DNA from: an uncultured Xanthobacteraceae bacterium
GTDB lineage: Bacteria > Pseudomonadota > Alphaproteobacteria > Rhizobiales > Xanthobacteraceae
Reading direction: 5' to 3'
DNA: 11,354 bases
Assembly (NCBI GenBank): GCA_955652925.1
Contig: CATPCO010000027.1
Span: 1 to 11,354, forward strand
Shown here: one piece after another, positions 1-5,906 of the stretch
Layout: every line of letters begins with the position of its first letter
How positions within the stretch are numbered: the stretch's first letter is position 1
The notes under the pieces: model-generated
Seen by the model: the letters and a program-made list of their open reading frames with translations, nothing else
Told to the model about the DNA's origin: nothing
The model's database searches: none
Program-made: the position numbers and the translations under genes

Positions 1-1
1 C

Positions 2-280
2 CTCGCAGAGCATGAACGCATGCTCGATTGGAGCGAGCTCAAGCGGCTCGGCGCGCTCTTCATTCCGGCAGCAATCTACGTCGGGGCGATCCCACTTGTG
101 GGTATGTACGTCGCGTCCGCCGGCTATGTGTTCGGCACCTTCGGCTTGCAGAGCCGCGTATCGCTGGGGCGTTCGTTGCTCGCGGGCGCCATCACCGCGG
201 CTGCGCTTTATCTTGTGTTCGAGCGCATGTTCGAGGTCTCGCTTCCGCGCGGCCTGCTCGGCGAGGCGGCCGGTTTTTAG
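2..280 (+). CDS. tctB: TctB-family small membrane subunit of a tripartite tricarboxylate transporter, 3' end only
   Basis: This is the C-terminal 92 residues of a protein whose start lies before the window; the frame is open from base 2 and stops at TAG 278-280. Two hydrophobic stretches are visible: one around LGALFIPAAIYVGAIPLVG running into the next turn, and one at LLAGAITAAALYLVFERMF. The ending VFERMFEVSLPRG matches the usual TctB finish (a VF-x-LF/VxLPxG-like end). TctB is the small, roughly four-helix inner-membrane partner of TctA in TTT carboxylate importers that use a periplasmic TctC-type binding protein. The tctA gene follows, as expected for a tctC-tctB-tctA order; tctC, if present, would lie upstream. 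The last 12 codons and the stop lie in a 39-bp segment repeated at 474-512. Family call is firm; substrate is unknown. Confidence 0.85.
   Translation, partial: LAEHERMLDWSELKRLGALFIPAAIYVGAIPLVGMYVASAGYVFGTFGLQSRVSLGRSLLAGAITAAALYLVFERMFEVSLPRGLLGEAAGF
242..280 (+). repeat. 39-bp direct repeat, copy A (end of tctB)
   Basis: This segment covers the last 12 codons and stop of tctB and recurs at 474-512 with one mismatch (C at 248, G at 480). It ends in GGTTTTTAG, so a GC-rich, partly self-complementary stretch is followed by five T. That could act as a weak intrinsic terminator, but the stem is interrupted. Copy A is the functional one because it supplies the TctB C-terminus. Confidence 0.9.
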
Positions 281-374
281 CTCGGGTCGCGATGAAATCG
301 AATCAGCTCGTAGGGTGGGCAAAGGCGCGCGCAAGATGATTTGCACAGTTGATAGAAGCTCGACCGCGCGCAAC

Positions 375-411
375 GCAGTCAAGCTTGCGCAGACTGCGTA
401 CACTTGTCTGC
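375..411 (+). repeat. Inverted partner of the repeat at 5882-5918
   Basis: The reverse complement of this 37-bp block matches 5882-5918 at 35 of 37 positions; beyond 37 bp the similarity falls away. It contains a short stem, GCAGAC (389-394) against GTCTGC (406-411). The match marks two members of one repeat family in opposite orientation about 5.5 kb apart. Confidence 0.85.
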
Positions 412-436
412 TTTTGCCCACGCGTTGTCCGGTTAT

Positions 437-473
437 GGTGGGCACGGCGCGCGAGAGCGCGCCTTTGCCCACC
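437..473. repeat. Nested hairpin at the right end of the repeat element
   Basis: Outer arms GGTGGGCA (437-444) and TGCCCACC (466-473) pair perfectly. Inner arms GCGCGC (447-452) and GCGCGC (457-462) pair around a GAGA loop, with a small internal mismatch between the two stems. The element can therefore fold either locally here or as the long 18-bp inverted repeat with 313-330. Confidence 0.75.
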
Positions 474-512
474 CTTCCGGGCGGCCTGCTCGGCGAGGCG
501 GCCGGTTTTTAG
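474..512 (+). repeat. 39-bp direct repeat, copy B (duplicate of the tctB end)
   Basis: This copy matches 242-280 at 38 of 39 positions and starts where the inverted-repeat arm at 457-474 ends. It is not in frame with tctB, so it encodes nothing of TctB. The arrangement (copy A, 193 bp of repeat DNA, copy B) looks like an insertion flanked by a long target duplication, or like a recombination product. Confidence 0.9.
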
Positions 513-538
513 ATCGCAGCCGGTGAACTGGAGGCACA

Positions 539-571
539 ATGGCGTCGCGCCGCACGCGGGGGAGTGATTAG
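539..571 (+). CDS. Possible 10-codon leader ORF directly before tctA
   Basis: A GGAGG (530-534) stands four bases before ATG 539, and the frame reads MASRRTRGSD and then TAG at 569-571. The tctA ATG follows on the next base. The Shine-Dalgarno match is as good as that of tctA itself, so ribosomes could load here and pass to tctA by coupling. The peptide resembles nothing I know and shows no run of one amino acid that would suggest attenuation. A chance GGAGG-ATG pair in GC-rich DNA is a real alternative. Confidence 0.3.
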   Translation: MASRRTRGSD

Positions 572-2080
572 ATGGAAAATCTCGAAGCCCTGCTGCACGG
601 CTTCGCCATCGCAGGATCGTTCTATCATATCGCGCTCATGCTCGTCGGCGTGCTGCTCGGCATTCTGGTGGGCGTGCTCCCCGGGCTCGGTGCTCCCAAC
701 GGCGTATCGCTACTGCTGCCGCTCACGTTCGGCATGCAGCCGGTATCCGCCATCATCCTCTTGTCGAGCATGTATTGGGGCGCTCTGTTCGGCGGCTCAG
801 TGACCTCGATCCTGTTCAACATCCCGGGCGAGCCGTCGTCGGTCGCAACGACCTTCGACGGCTACCCCATGGCGCGGGACGGGCGCCCTACGACCGCGCT
901 TGCCACCGCTTTCGGATCGGCAGCCTTCGGCGCGCTGGTGGGCGTCGTTCTCATCACCTTGCTCGCCTCCTGGGTTGCGAAGGTAGCGCTCGCATTCGGG
1001 CCGCCGGAATATTTCGCGGTTTATTTCCTTGCCTTTGCGAGCTTCGTCGGCATGGGCGGCTCTCCCGCGATCAAGACCGTCGTCTCGCTCGGGATCGGTT
1101 TTGCCATTGCCGCCATCGGCATCGACACCGTGTCCGGCAGCGTGCGCCTCACCATGGGAATCGACGAGCTGGTCAAAGGCGTGAGCTTTGTCGTGGCGGT
1201 CATGGGCCTGTTCGGGATCGGCGAGCTCATGATCGCAGTTGAAGACGAGCTGCACGTCAAGGCCATCTCGTCGAAAGTGCAATGGGGCGAGGTTGTGCGC
1301 ACCATCCTTCATCTGCCGCGCCACGGCTGGGCGCTCGTTCGCAGTGCCGCGATCGGATGCTGGATGGGGATTACGCCGGGCGGTCCGACGGCAGCCTCTT
1401 TCATGAGTTACGGCATCGCCAAGCGCTTCTCTGCTCGCGGCCGCAATTTCGGCAGCGGCGAGCCCGAGGGGATCATCGCGCCCGAGACCGCCGATCACGC
1501 CGCGGGCACGAGCGCGCTCCTGCCGATGCTCTCGCTTGGTATCCCGGGCTCGGCGACCGCGGCCGTCATGATGGGCGGCCTCATGATCTGGGGCCTCAAC
1601 CCCGGGCCGATGCTTTTCATCGAGCAGAAGGAATTCGTCTGGGGTCTGATCGCATCCATGTACCTCGGCAATATTGTTGCCGTCGTCCTGGTGCTGCTCA
1701 CGGTCCCGATCTTCGCCGCCCTCATGCGGGTGCCGTTCTTCATCATCGCGCCCATGATCTTCATTGTCTGCGTGGTCGGGGCCTATTCCGTCTCGAACTC
1801 CTACCTCGACGTCGTCCTGATGATGGGGTTTGGCGTGCTCGGCTATCTCTTCAAGAAGCTCAATTATCCGCTCGCGCCCCTGGTGCTTGCGATTGTGATC
1901 GGCGACAAAGCCGAGGACGCTTTTCGCCAGGCGATGCTGATGTCCCAGGGCTCGCTCGGGATCTTCTTCAGCAACACACTGGTCGCAACCCTCGTCATAG
2001 CGGCCATTGTGCTCTTGCTGTTGCCGCTTGCTCTGGGGCTGATCGGGGTGCATCGGCGGCTCGCGCCGATCGATGAATGA
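572..2080 (+). CDS. tctA: TctA-family large membrane subunit of a tripartite tricarboxylate transporter
   Basis: This 502-residue integral membrane protein has the normal TctA length. The N-terminal family signature is clear: a helix ending in GVLPGLGAPNGVSLLLPLTF (about residues 34-53), then YWGALFGGSVTSILFN (68-83), IPGEPSSVATTFDGYPMA (84-101) and a long run of hydrophobic segments to the C-terminus. Members form the transmembrane channel that moves di- or tricarboxylates, or in catabolic islands aromatic carboxylates, using an ion gradient and a periplasmic TctC receptor. GGGGGAG at 558-564 sits seven bases before the ATG and fixes the start. The stop overlaps the ATG of the next small frame (ATGA, 2077-2080). 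Proximity to a ring-cleavage dioxygenase suggests an aromatic acid cargo, but this is inference. Confidence 0.93.
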   Translation: MENLEALLHGFAIAGSFYHIALMLVGVLLGILVGVLPGLGAPNGVSLLLPLTFGMQPVSAIILLSSMYWGALFGGSVTSILFNIPGEPSSVATTFDGYPMARDGRPTTALATAFGSAAFGALVGVVLITLLASWVAKVALAFGPPEYFAVYFLAFASFVGMGGSPAIKTVVSLGIGFAIAAIGIDTVSGSVRLTMGIDELVKGVSFVVAVMGLFGIGELMIAVEDELHVKAISSKVQWGEVVRTILHLPRHGWALVRSAAIGCWMGITPGGPTAASFMSYGIAKRFSARGRNFGSGEPEGIIAPETADHAAGTSALLPMLSLGIPGSATAAVMMGGLMIWGLNPGPMLFIEQKEFVWGLIASMYLGNIVAVVLVLLTVPIFAALMRVPFFIIAPMIFIVCVVGAYSVSNSYLDVVLMMGFGVLGYLFKKLNYPLAPLVLAIVIGDKAEDAFRQAMLMSQGSLGIFFSNTLVATLVIAAIVLLLLPLALGLIGVHRRLAPIDE

Positions 2081-2238
2081 TCGGGCTGTCGCTTGGAGGC
2101 TTTCCGTTTCCGATCTGCACGCCTGCCCACGGCACCGCTTACGATATCGCGGGAAAGGGCATTGCGAATATGGGCGCGACCCGCGCCGCCGTGCAACTCG
2201 CCATCGCGATGGCAAAGCGCGTCGAGCGTGCGACATGA
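2077..2238 (+). pseudogene. C-terminal remnant of a PdxA-family dehydrogenase (53 codons)
   Basis: The frame begins at ATG 2077, overlapping the tctA stop as ATGA, and ends at TGA 2236-2238. It reads GGFPFPICTPAHGTAYDIAG (residues 7-26), then KGIANMGATRAAVQLAIAMA. This is the last part of PdxA (4-hydroxythreonine-4-phosphate dehydrogenase family), where HGTAxDxAGxGxA is conserved and the His (residue 18 here) is a metal ligand. The other roughly 270 residues, with the nucleotide-binding region and the other metal ligands, are absent, so it cannot be an active dehydrogenase. PdxA relatives include catabolic diol dehydrogenases such as TphB of terephthalate degradation, which would suit this neighbourhood. 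It looks like a deletion scar in a former tct-pdxA-dioxygenase operon. The ATGA overlap means it may still be translated. There are no internal stops. Confidence 0.75.
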
Positions 2239-2252
2239 CCGGGGCGATGAGC

Positions 2253-2273
2253 TGTGATAGCCTACGTATCACA
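2253..2273. promoter_or_regulatory. Candidate operator: perfect dyad TGTGATA-N7-TATCACA
   Basis: The arms TGTGATA (2253-2259) and TATCACA (2267-2273) are perfect inverted repeats around seven bases. The site lies 48 bp upstream of the dioxygenase start, between the PdxA remnant and the gene. Symmetry and position fit binding by a dimeric regulator. The 11-base gap between TGTGA and TCACA is five longer than a CRP-type site, so another family (for example GntR, MarR or IclR) is more likely. No regulator gene is in the window. Confidence 0.5.
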
Positions 2274-2280
2274 CCACTGT

Positions 2281-2298
2281 CGTCACCTGCGGGTGACG
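2281..2298. promoter_or_regulatory. Small hairpin CGTCACC-TGCG-GGTGACG before the dioxygenase ribosome site
   Basis: A perfect 7-bp stem with a 4-base loop ends nine bases before the AAGGAG ribosome-binding site (2307-2312). It has no T-tract, so it is not an intrinsic terminator. It could be a second operator, or an RNA stem that protects or exposes the ribosome site. Function is unproven. Confidence 0.35.
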
Positions 2299-2321
2299 GA
2301 GCCTACAAGGAGCGGGCCGAC

Positions 2322-3476
2322 ATGAAGAGCACATCGAGCGCGGCGCGGCGGCTTCCCAATCGAGAGGCGGCTCTGGCGTCCCTCTACAGCGAGATTTCCG
2401 CAAAGAACATGTTTCCGTTCTGGGCGACCTCGATCGAGGTTGCCCACGACGAAATCAAGCAGCTGATGGGCACGCAAAAAGCCGCGCCGCACGTGTGGAG
2501 CTTCAAGAACGACATCGAGCCAATTCTGTTTCGCGCGGCCGAGCTCGTGAGCATGGACGATTCCGAGCGCCGCTCCCTGATCCTGGTCAATCCCGGCCTT
2601 TCGCCGCGGCGCGCGACCGTGAGCACCATGTATACGGCCTATCGGCTCAATGACCCCAAGGAGGTCATGCCGCCGCATCGCCATTCCCCCAATGCGATCC
2701 GGTTCGGCTTGACCGGCAAGGGCAATTTCACCGGCGTCGGCGGCGAAGACATCACATTCGGTCCAGGCGACATGGTGCTCACGCCGGTCGACACCTGGCA
2801 CAACCACGGCAATGTCGCAAACGAGCCCGCGATCAACCTGTCCGTGCTTGATCTCCCGCTGGTCGAGACGCTCAACGCAGTTTATTTCGAGCACGACTAT
2901 ACCGAGATGGCCGGCGGCAAGCCGGTCAAAAAGAAACAGCAGACCGCGACCGTGCCGCCCGACTACTCGGCCCGCGCATACGACCATGGCGGGCTCAAAC
3001 CACGGTTTGTGCAACATCATCGCGGCGCCGGCTTGTCCTCGCCCATGTATGTCTATCGCTGGGAGCGCATGCGCGAGCTGCTCGATCGCTTCAAGGACTG
3101 GGACGGTGACCCGTATGAGGCGCTGTCCATCGAATATGTGGATCCGCTCACCGGCGGACCGGTGTTCAAGACCATGACCTTTTTCGTGCAGATGCTGCGA
3201 CCCGGCGAGAAAACGCGCCCGCTGCGCCAGACAGCAAGCCTCCTGGTCGCGCCGTTCGAGGGCAAGGGACATTCCATCATCGATGGCCGGCGCTTCGACT
3301 GGGAGAAATTCGATAATCTCGCGGTGCCCGGCGGCTCGTGGTTCGAGCACGTCAATGGCGATGACATTCAGCCCGCAATCCTCTTCGTGGCGAGCGACGA
3401 GCCCGCCTTGAAATGCTTCCACCTGTTCAAGAAGTGGGGGCGCGACCCTGCCGGCGATGTCGTGAAGCTGGTTTAG
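2322..3476 (+). CDS. Bicupin ring-cleavage dioxygenase of the gentisate/salicylate 1,2-dioxygenase family
   Basis: The protein has 384 residues with two cupin domains. In the first, PPHRHSPNAIRFGLTGKG (117-134) and PGDMVLTPVDTWHNHGN (148-164) give the Fe(II) triad H119, H121 and H160, the positions I recall for salicylate dioxygenase of Pseudaminobacter. The second cupin (about 290-345: RPGEKTRPLRQTASLLVAPF, then FEHVN) keeps the fold signature but has no HxH, so it probably binds no metal. Such enzymes open gentisate, salicylates or hydroxynaphthoate between the carboxyl- and hydroxyl-bearing carbons; here the substrate is unknown. The start at 2322 has AAGGAG nine bases upstream. An upstream in-frame ATG (2073) would add 83 residues without cupin character, and I reject it. 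The gene may be controlled by the dyad at 2253-2273. The family call is firm, the exact reaction is not. Confidence 0.85.
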   Translation: MKSTSSAARRLPNREAALASLYSEISAKNMFPFWATSIEVAHDEIKQLMGTQKAAPHVWSFKNDIEPILFRAAELVSMDDSERRSLILVNPGLSPRRATVSTMYTAYRLNDPKEVMPPHRHSPNAIRFGLTGKGNFTGVGGEDITFGPGDMVLTPVDTWHNHGNVANEPAINLSVLDLPLVETLNAVYFEHDYTEMAGGKPVKKKQQTATVPPDYSARAYDHGGLKPRFVQHHRGAGLSSPMYVYRWERMRELLDRFKDWDGDPYEALSIEYVDPLTGGPVFKTMTFFVQMLRPGEKTRPLRQTASLLVAPFEGKGHSIIDGRRFDWEKFDNLAVPGGSWFEHVNGDDIQPAILFVASDEPALKCFHLFKKWGRDPAGDVVKLV

Positions 3477-3479
3477 CTT

Positions 3480-3635
3480 TGGTGCCCCGGGCGCAGTGCA
3501 GCACGCAGCGCCTCTTCGGCGCGAAGTGGTGCGCTGCAGAACCGGGGCCGCCAAAAGAGATTCCTTGCTGGCGGTCCCGGCTCAGCGGTGCACCGCTCCG
3601 CAAGAGCTGCGCGCTGCACCGCAGCCGGGACACGA
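3480..3635. repeat. Nested palindromic intergenic repeat
   Basis: The gap between the dioxygenase and the LVIVD gene is almost all one palindromic unit. The outer arms are imperfect inverted repeats (about 3480-3504 against 3611-3635, sharing GTGCAGC/GCTGCAC and CCCGG/CCGGG blocks). The inner arms 3525-3552 and 3570-3597 match at 22 of 28 positions. The GGTGCCCCGGGCGCAG and GCAGCCGGGACACGAG ends look like a repeat common between genes in Bradyrhizobium-type genomes (recollection). It supplies the GAGGG ribosome-binding bases (3634-3638) of the next gene. As RNA it would form a long stem that could separate expression of the two genes. Confidence 0.7.
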
Positions 3636-3642
3636 GGGCTTA

Positions 3643-4773
3643 ATGGCGAGCCGATCGAACACCGCGTTAGTGGCGCATTTCGACTGCCCTGGCGGCGGGC
3701 AGGTCTGGGTCGAGGGCAAGACGCTCTATATCGGCCACATGAAATGGCCGAGCGGCACGACCATTGTCGACGTCTCCGATGCACGCCATCCGCGCCGACT
3801 TGCGACCGTCGACATCCCCGAGGGCTGGCACTCCCATAAGGTGCGCGCGTCGAACGGCATCATGATCGTGAACCATGAGAAGCTCGGCTCCGGCGGAGCG
3901 GCCGAGTTCGGCGGGGGTCTCGGCATCTACGACGTTTCACGGCCGGGCGAGCCCAAGCCGATCAGCAAATGGCGCACGGCCGGGAGCGGCGTCCACCGCT
4001 TCGATTTCGATGGCCGCTACGCCTACATCTCGCCGACCGCCGAAGGCTATGTCGGCAATATCATGATGATCCTCGATCTCGCCGATCCGGCGCGTCCCAC
4101 CGAGGTGGGCCGCTGGTGGATCAAAGGTCAATGGCAGGCGGGAGGTGAAAAATATCCATGGGGAAACTGGCCTGCCCCACGCTGCCATCATCCCCTGCGC
4201 ATGGGGGAACGCCTTTACGTGAGCTACTGGCAGCACGGATTTTATATTCTCGACGTTTCCGACATGTCGCGACCGAAGGAGGTCGCCCACGTGAGCACCA
4301 ATCCGGTGTTCGCGCACCCCACTCACACATGCCTGCCTATTCCCAAGCCGCTCAAAGCACGCAACATCATGGTGGTCGCGGACGAGGATGTCGCAAAGCT
4401 ACGTCCGGCCGCTCCGTCGTTTGCATGGATCTACGACATCAGCGTGGAGCTATTGCCGGTTCCGATCGCAACCTTCCAGGTGGCGGGTCTCGACATCGAT
4501 GGCCGCCCACAACCGCCCATGAGCGGCTGTCATCAGCCCTCGGAGCGTCTCAACGGGACGGTCATTCCGTTTGCGTGGTTTGCGCAGGGCCTGCGGCTGG
4601 TCAGCATCGCCGATCCATTCGCCCCGAAAGAGGTCGGCCACTTCCTTCCTGACCCCGCCGAGGGCGAGCAGCGTCCCTCCTCCAACGATGTGACCATTGA
4701 CGAGCGCGGGTTGATCTATCTCGTCGACCGCGTGCGCGGCGTGGACATCCTTGAGACGACGGCGTGGGAGTGA
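3643..4773 (+). CDS. LVIVD-repeat, beta-propeller-like cytosolic protein
   Basis: From ATG 3643 the protein has 376 residues. Repeats of the LVIVD type recur: TTIVDVSDARHP (39-50), GLGIYDVSRPGEP (92-104), MMILDLADPARP (141-152), GFYILDVSDMSRP (199-211) and VSIADPFAPKEVG (320-332). Each is a strand with a VDVSD-like turn, as in propeller blades. Histidines gather at blade edges (HSHK 63-66, H78, H118, CHHP 181-184, HPTHTC 225-230, CHQP 296-299), which hints at a metal or ligand site. No signal peptide or membrane helix is seen. Homologues often sit in catabolic clusters but no reaction is established, so I assign none. GAGGG lies four bases before the start. A longer frame from 3496 would translate the palindromic repeat and is rejected. 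It may share a transcript with the dioxygenase. Confidence 0.75.
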   Translation: MASRSNTALVAHFDCPGGGQVWVEGKTLYIGHMKWPSGTTIVDVSDARHPRRLATVDIPEGWHSHKVRASNGIMIVNHEKLGSGGAAEFGGGLGIYDVSRPGEPKPISKWRTAGSGVHRFDFDGRYAYISPTAEGYVGNIMMILDLADPARPTEVGRWWIKGQWQAGGEKYPWGNWPAPRCHHPLRMGERLYVSYWQHGFYILDVSDMSRPKEVAHVSTNPVFAHPTHTCLPIPKPLKARNIMVVADEDVAKLRPAAPSFAWIYDISVELLPVPIATFQVAGLDIDGRPQPPMSGCHQPSERLNGTVIPFAWFAQGLRLVSIADPFAPKEVGHFLPDPAEGEQRPSSNDVTIDERGLIYLVDRVRGVDILETTAWE

Positions 4774-4774
4774 A

Positions 4775-4820
4775 GCGAGCGAATAGCGAATAGTTGATCG
4801 CTCGCGCCGGCAGTTTTTTT
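4775..4820 (+). terminator. Probable intrinsic terminator after the LVIVD gene
   Basis: GCGAGCGA (4775-4782) pairs with TCGCTCGC (4798-4805), and a run of seven T (4814-4820) follows eight bases later. The T-run is rather far from this stem. A second pairing, GCGAATAG (4779-4786 or 4786-4793) with CTATTCGC (4823-4830), would enclose the T-run instead. The GAATAGCGAATAG wording resembles another dispersed repeat, so terminator and repeat readings are both open. Confidence 0.5.
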
Positions 4821-4936
4821 CCCTATTCGCTGCGCGCCATTCGATATTCGGCGACGCCATGTTGCCCGGCGGCCACCCTGGCGCGAATTTTTTCTGCAAA
4901 ATGCAGATTCCTTTTCGCGCTGCCCGAGCCTCGAGC

Positions 4937-5863
4937 ATGTATGCCCGACACCGGATCGTCCTTGCGATCCTGATTCTGCTGGCCTTATCAGCGTTGCCGG
5001 CTTATGCCCAGGACGAGCAGCAGCCGGGGCGCACGGGGCATGCCGTCAATGACGAGATCCAGGTGTACACTGGCGAAATCGCCAAGGTCGGCCAGTGGAC
5101 ACTCCAGTTTCATAACAATTATGCCATCAACGGCCGCAAGGAGCCCGATTTCGAGGGTGGAATAATCCCCAATCGTGCTCTCAACGGCACTCCGGAGCTC
5201 GCCTACGGAATCACGCCGTGGTGGGAAATGGGGCTTTACGCCCCATACGCGGTCGACCGCAACGGGCAGTTCCTTTCCAATGCTGCCAAAATTCGCCAGC
5301 TGTTCGTAACGCCCGACGCTTCCAAACGGTCATTCTTTTATGGCGTGAATTTCGAGTTCAGTTACGCCATGCCGCGGTTCTCCGAAACGCGCTGGAATCT
5401 CGAGATCAGGCCCATTATCGGTTTCCGCAGAGGCGATTATGAGTTCATCATCAATCCGATCGTGGACGTCGGATTCGGCGAGAACGGCGGCGCCACATTG
5501 TCACCCGCGGCAAGGTTTGCGCGCAAGTTCGGTGAGAACCTGGCGCTGGGGGTCGAGTACTACACCGGTCTCGGGCCGATCCAGGACATCGTTCCCTTCA
5601 ACGAGCAGCAGCACAACATCTATGCCGTGGTTGATTTTAAAATCGGCCGCTGGGATGTGAATGCCGGGATCGGCTACGGGCTCACCGGCGGCTCGGATCG
5701 CGTGATGGCCAAGATGATCCTCGGCACCGACCTCAATGCGGGGGTAGCGGGCAAATCCGACGATGCGCCCAAGATGATGCGCCGGCCAAGCTCTTCAACG
5801 AGCGGCGGCCTGCCGCGTTCGGCCGCGAGCCTGAGCGAGAGCCTGCTGGCGAGCGGCTTTTGA
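4937..5863 (+). CDS. Exported beta-barrel protein, MetA/phenol-degradation outer membrane type
   Basis: The chosen start gives 308 residues with a clear signal peptide: basic MYARHR, a hydrophobic core to residue 20, then PAYA-QDEQ with cleavage likely after residue 24. The mature part (about 38-267) alternates polar and hydrophobic residues as barrel strands do: TLQFHNNYAI, PELAYGITPWWEMGLYAPYA, FFYGVNFEFSYA, WNLEIRPIIGF, NLALGVEYYTGLGP, NIYAVVDFKIG. This resembles barrels annotated as MetA-pathway or putative outer membrane proteins, some of which are thought to pass aromatics. No clear ribosome site supports 4937; upstream ATGs at 4859 and 4901 would put 26 or 12 residues before the signal sequence. 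The last 41 residues (268-308) are Ser/Arg-rich, lack strand pattern and run into repeat DNA, so the protein does not end in the aromatic residue of a final strand. The transport role is inference. Confidence 0.7.
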   Translation: MYARHRIVLAILILLALSALPAYAQDEQQPGRTGHAVNDEIQVYTGEIAKVGQWTLQFHNNYAINGRKEPDFEGGIIPNRALNGTPELAYGITPWWEMGLYAPYAVDRNGQFLSNAAKIRQLFVTPDASKRSFFYGVNFEFSYAMPRFSETRWNLEIRPIIGFRRGDYEFIINPIVDVGFGENGGATLSPAARFARKFGENLALGVEYYTGLGPIQDIVPFNEQQHNIYAVVDFKIGRWDVNAGIGYGLTGGSDRVMAKMILGTDLNAGVAGKSDDAPKMMRRPSSSTSGGLPRSAASLSESLLASGF

Positions 5864-5879
5864 TTCGATCGTGCAGGCA

Positions 5880-5906
5880 GCGCAGACAAGTCTACGCGGT
5901 CTGCGC
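5880..5906. terminator. Hairpin after the barrel gene, possible terminator
   Basis: GCGCAGAC (5880-5887) pairs perfectly with GTCTGCGC (5899-5906) around 11 bases, 16 bp past the stop codon. No T-run follows, so it is not a standard intrinsic terminator. It may be only the palindromic core of the repeat, or a stem that shields the transcript's 3' end. Confidence 0.35.

Larger units (their letters stand above)
311..476. repeat. Interspersed palindromic repeat element between tctB and tctA
   Basis: An 18-bp perfect inverted repeat (313-330, GGGTGGGCAAAGGCGCGC, against 457-474) brackets this element. Nested inside are a second hairpin (437-473) and a 37-bp block (375-411) that recurs inverted at 5882-5918. 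No ORF here looks like a protein; the frames across it are low-complexity and Arg/Ser-rich. The GTGGGCAAAGGCGC signature resembles intergenic repeats I associate with Bradyrhizobium-type genomes (recollection, not a search). With the flanking 39-bp direct repeats, this reads as a 193-bp insertion at the tctB stop codon. Confidence 0.75.

Noticed and set aside
12..567. Plus-strand frames of 72-166 residues across the tctB-tctA gap
   Set aside because: They read repeat DNA as Ser/Arg/Cys-rich strings without domains, and one duplicates the tctB end out of frame.
2253..2273. CRP site reading of the dyad before the dioxygenase
   Set aside because: The gap between TGTGA and TCACA is 11 bases, not six, so a canonical CRP dimer would not fit.
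2073..2321. N-terminal extension of the dioxygenase to ATG 2073
   Set aside because: The extra 83 residues have no cupin homology and run through the PdxA remnant in another frame and the operator-like dyad. The 2322 start has a good AAGGAG.
797..3554. Long minus-strand frames opposite tctA (797-2272, 491 aa) and opposite the dioxygenase (2283-3554, 423 aa)
   Set aside because: They are Arg/His/Asp-rich, show no family motif, and lie opposite genes with firm family signatures. Long antisense frames are usual in GC-rich DNA.
3496..3642. N-terminal extension of the LVIVD protein to ATG 3496
   Set aside because: It would translate the palindromic repeat into Arg/Ala-rich filler; ATG 3643 has GAGGG.
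4894..4906. CTGCA-AAA-TGCAG palindrome upstream of the barrel gene
   Set aside because: Only five base pairs per arm, so it is compatible with chance, and no partner site was found nearby.
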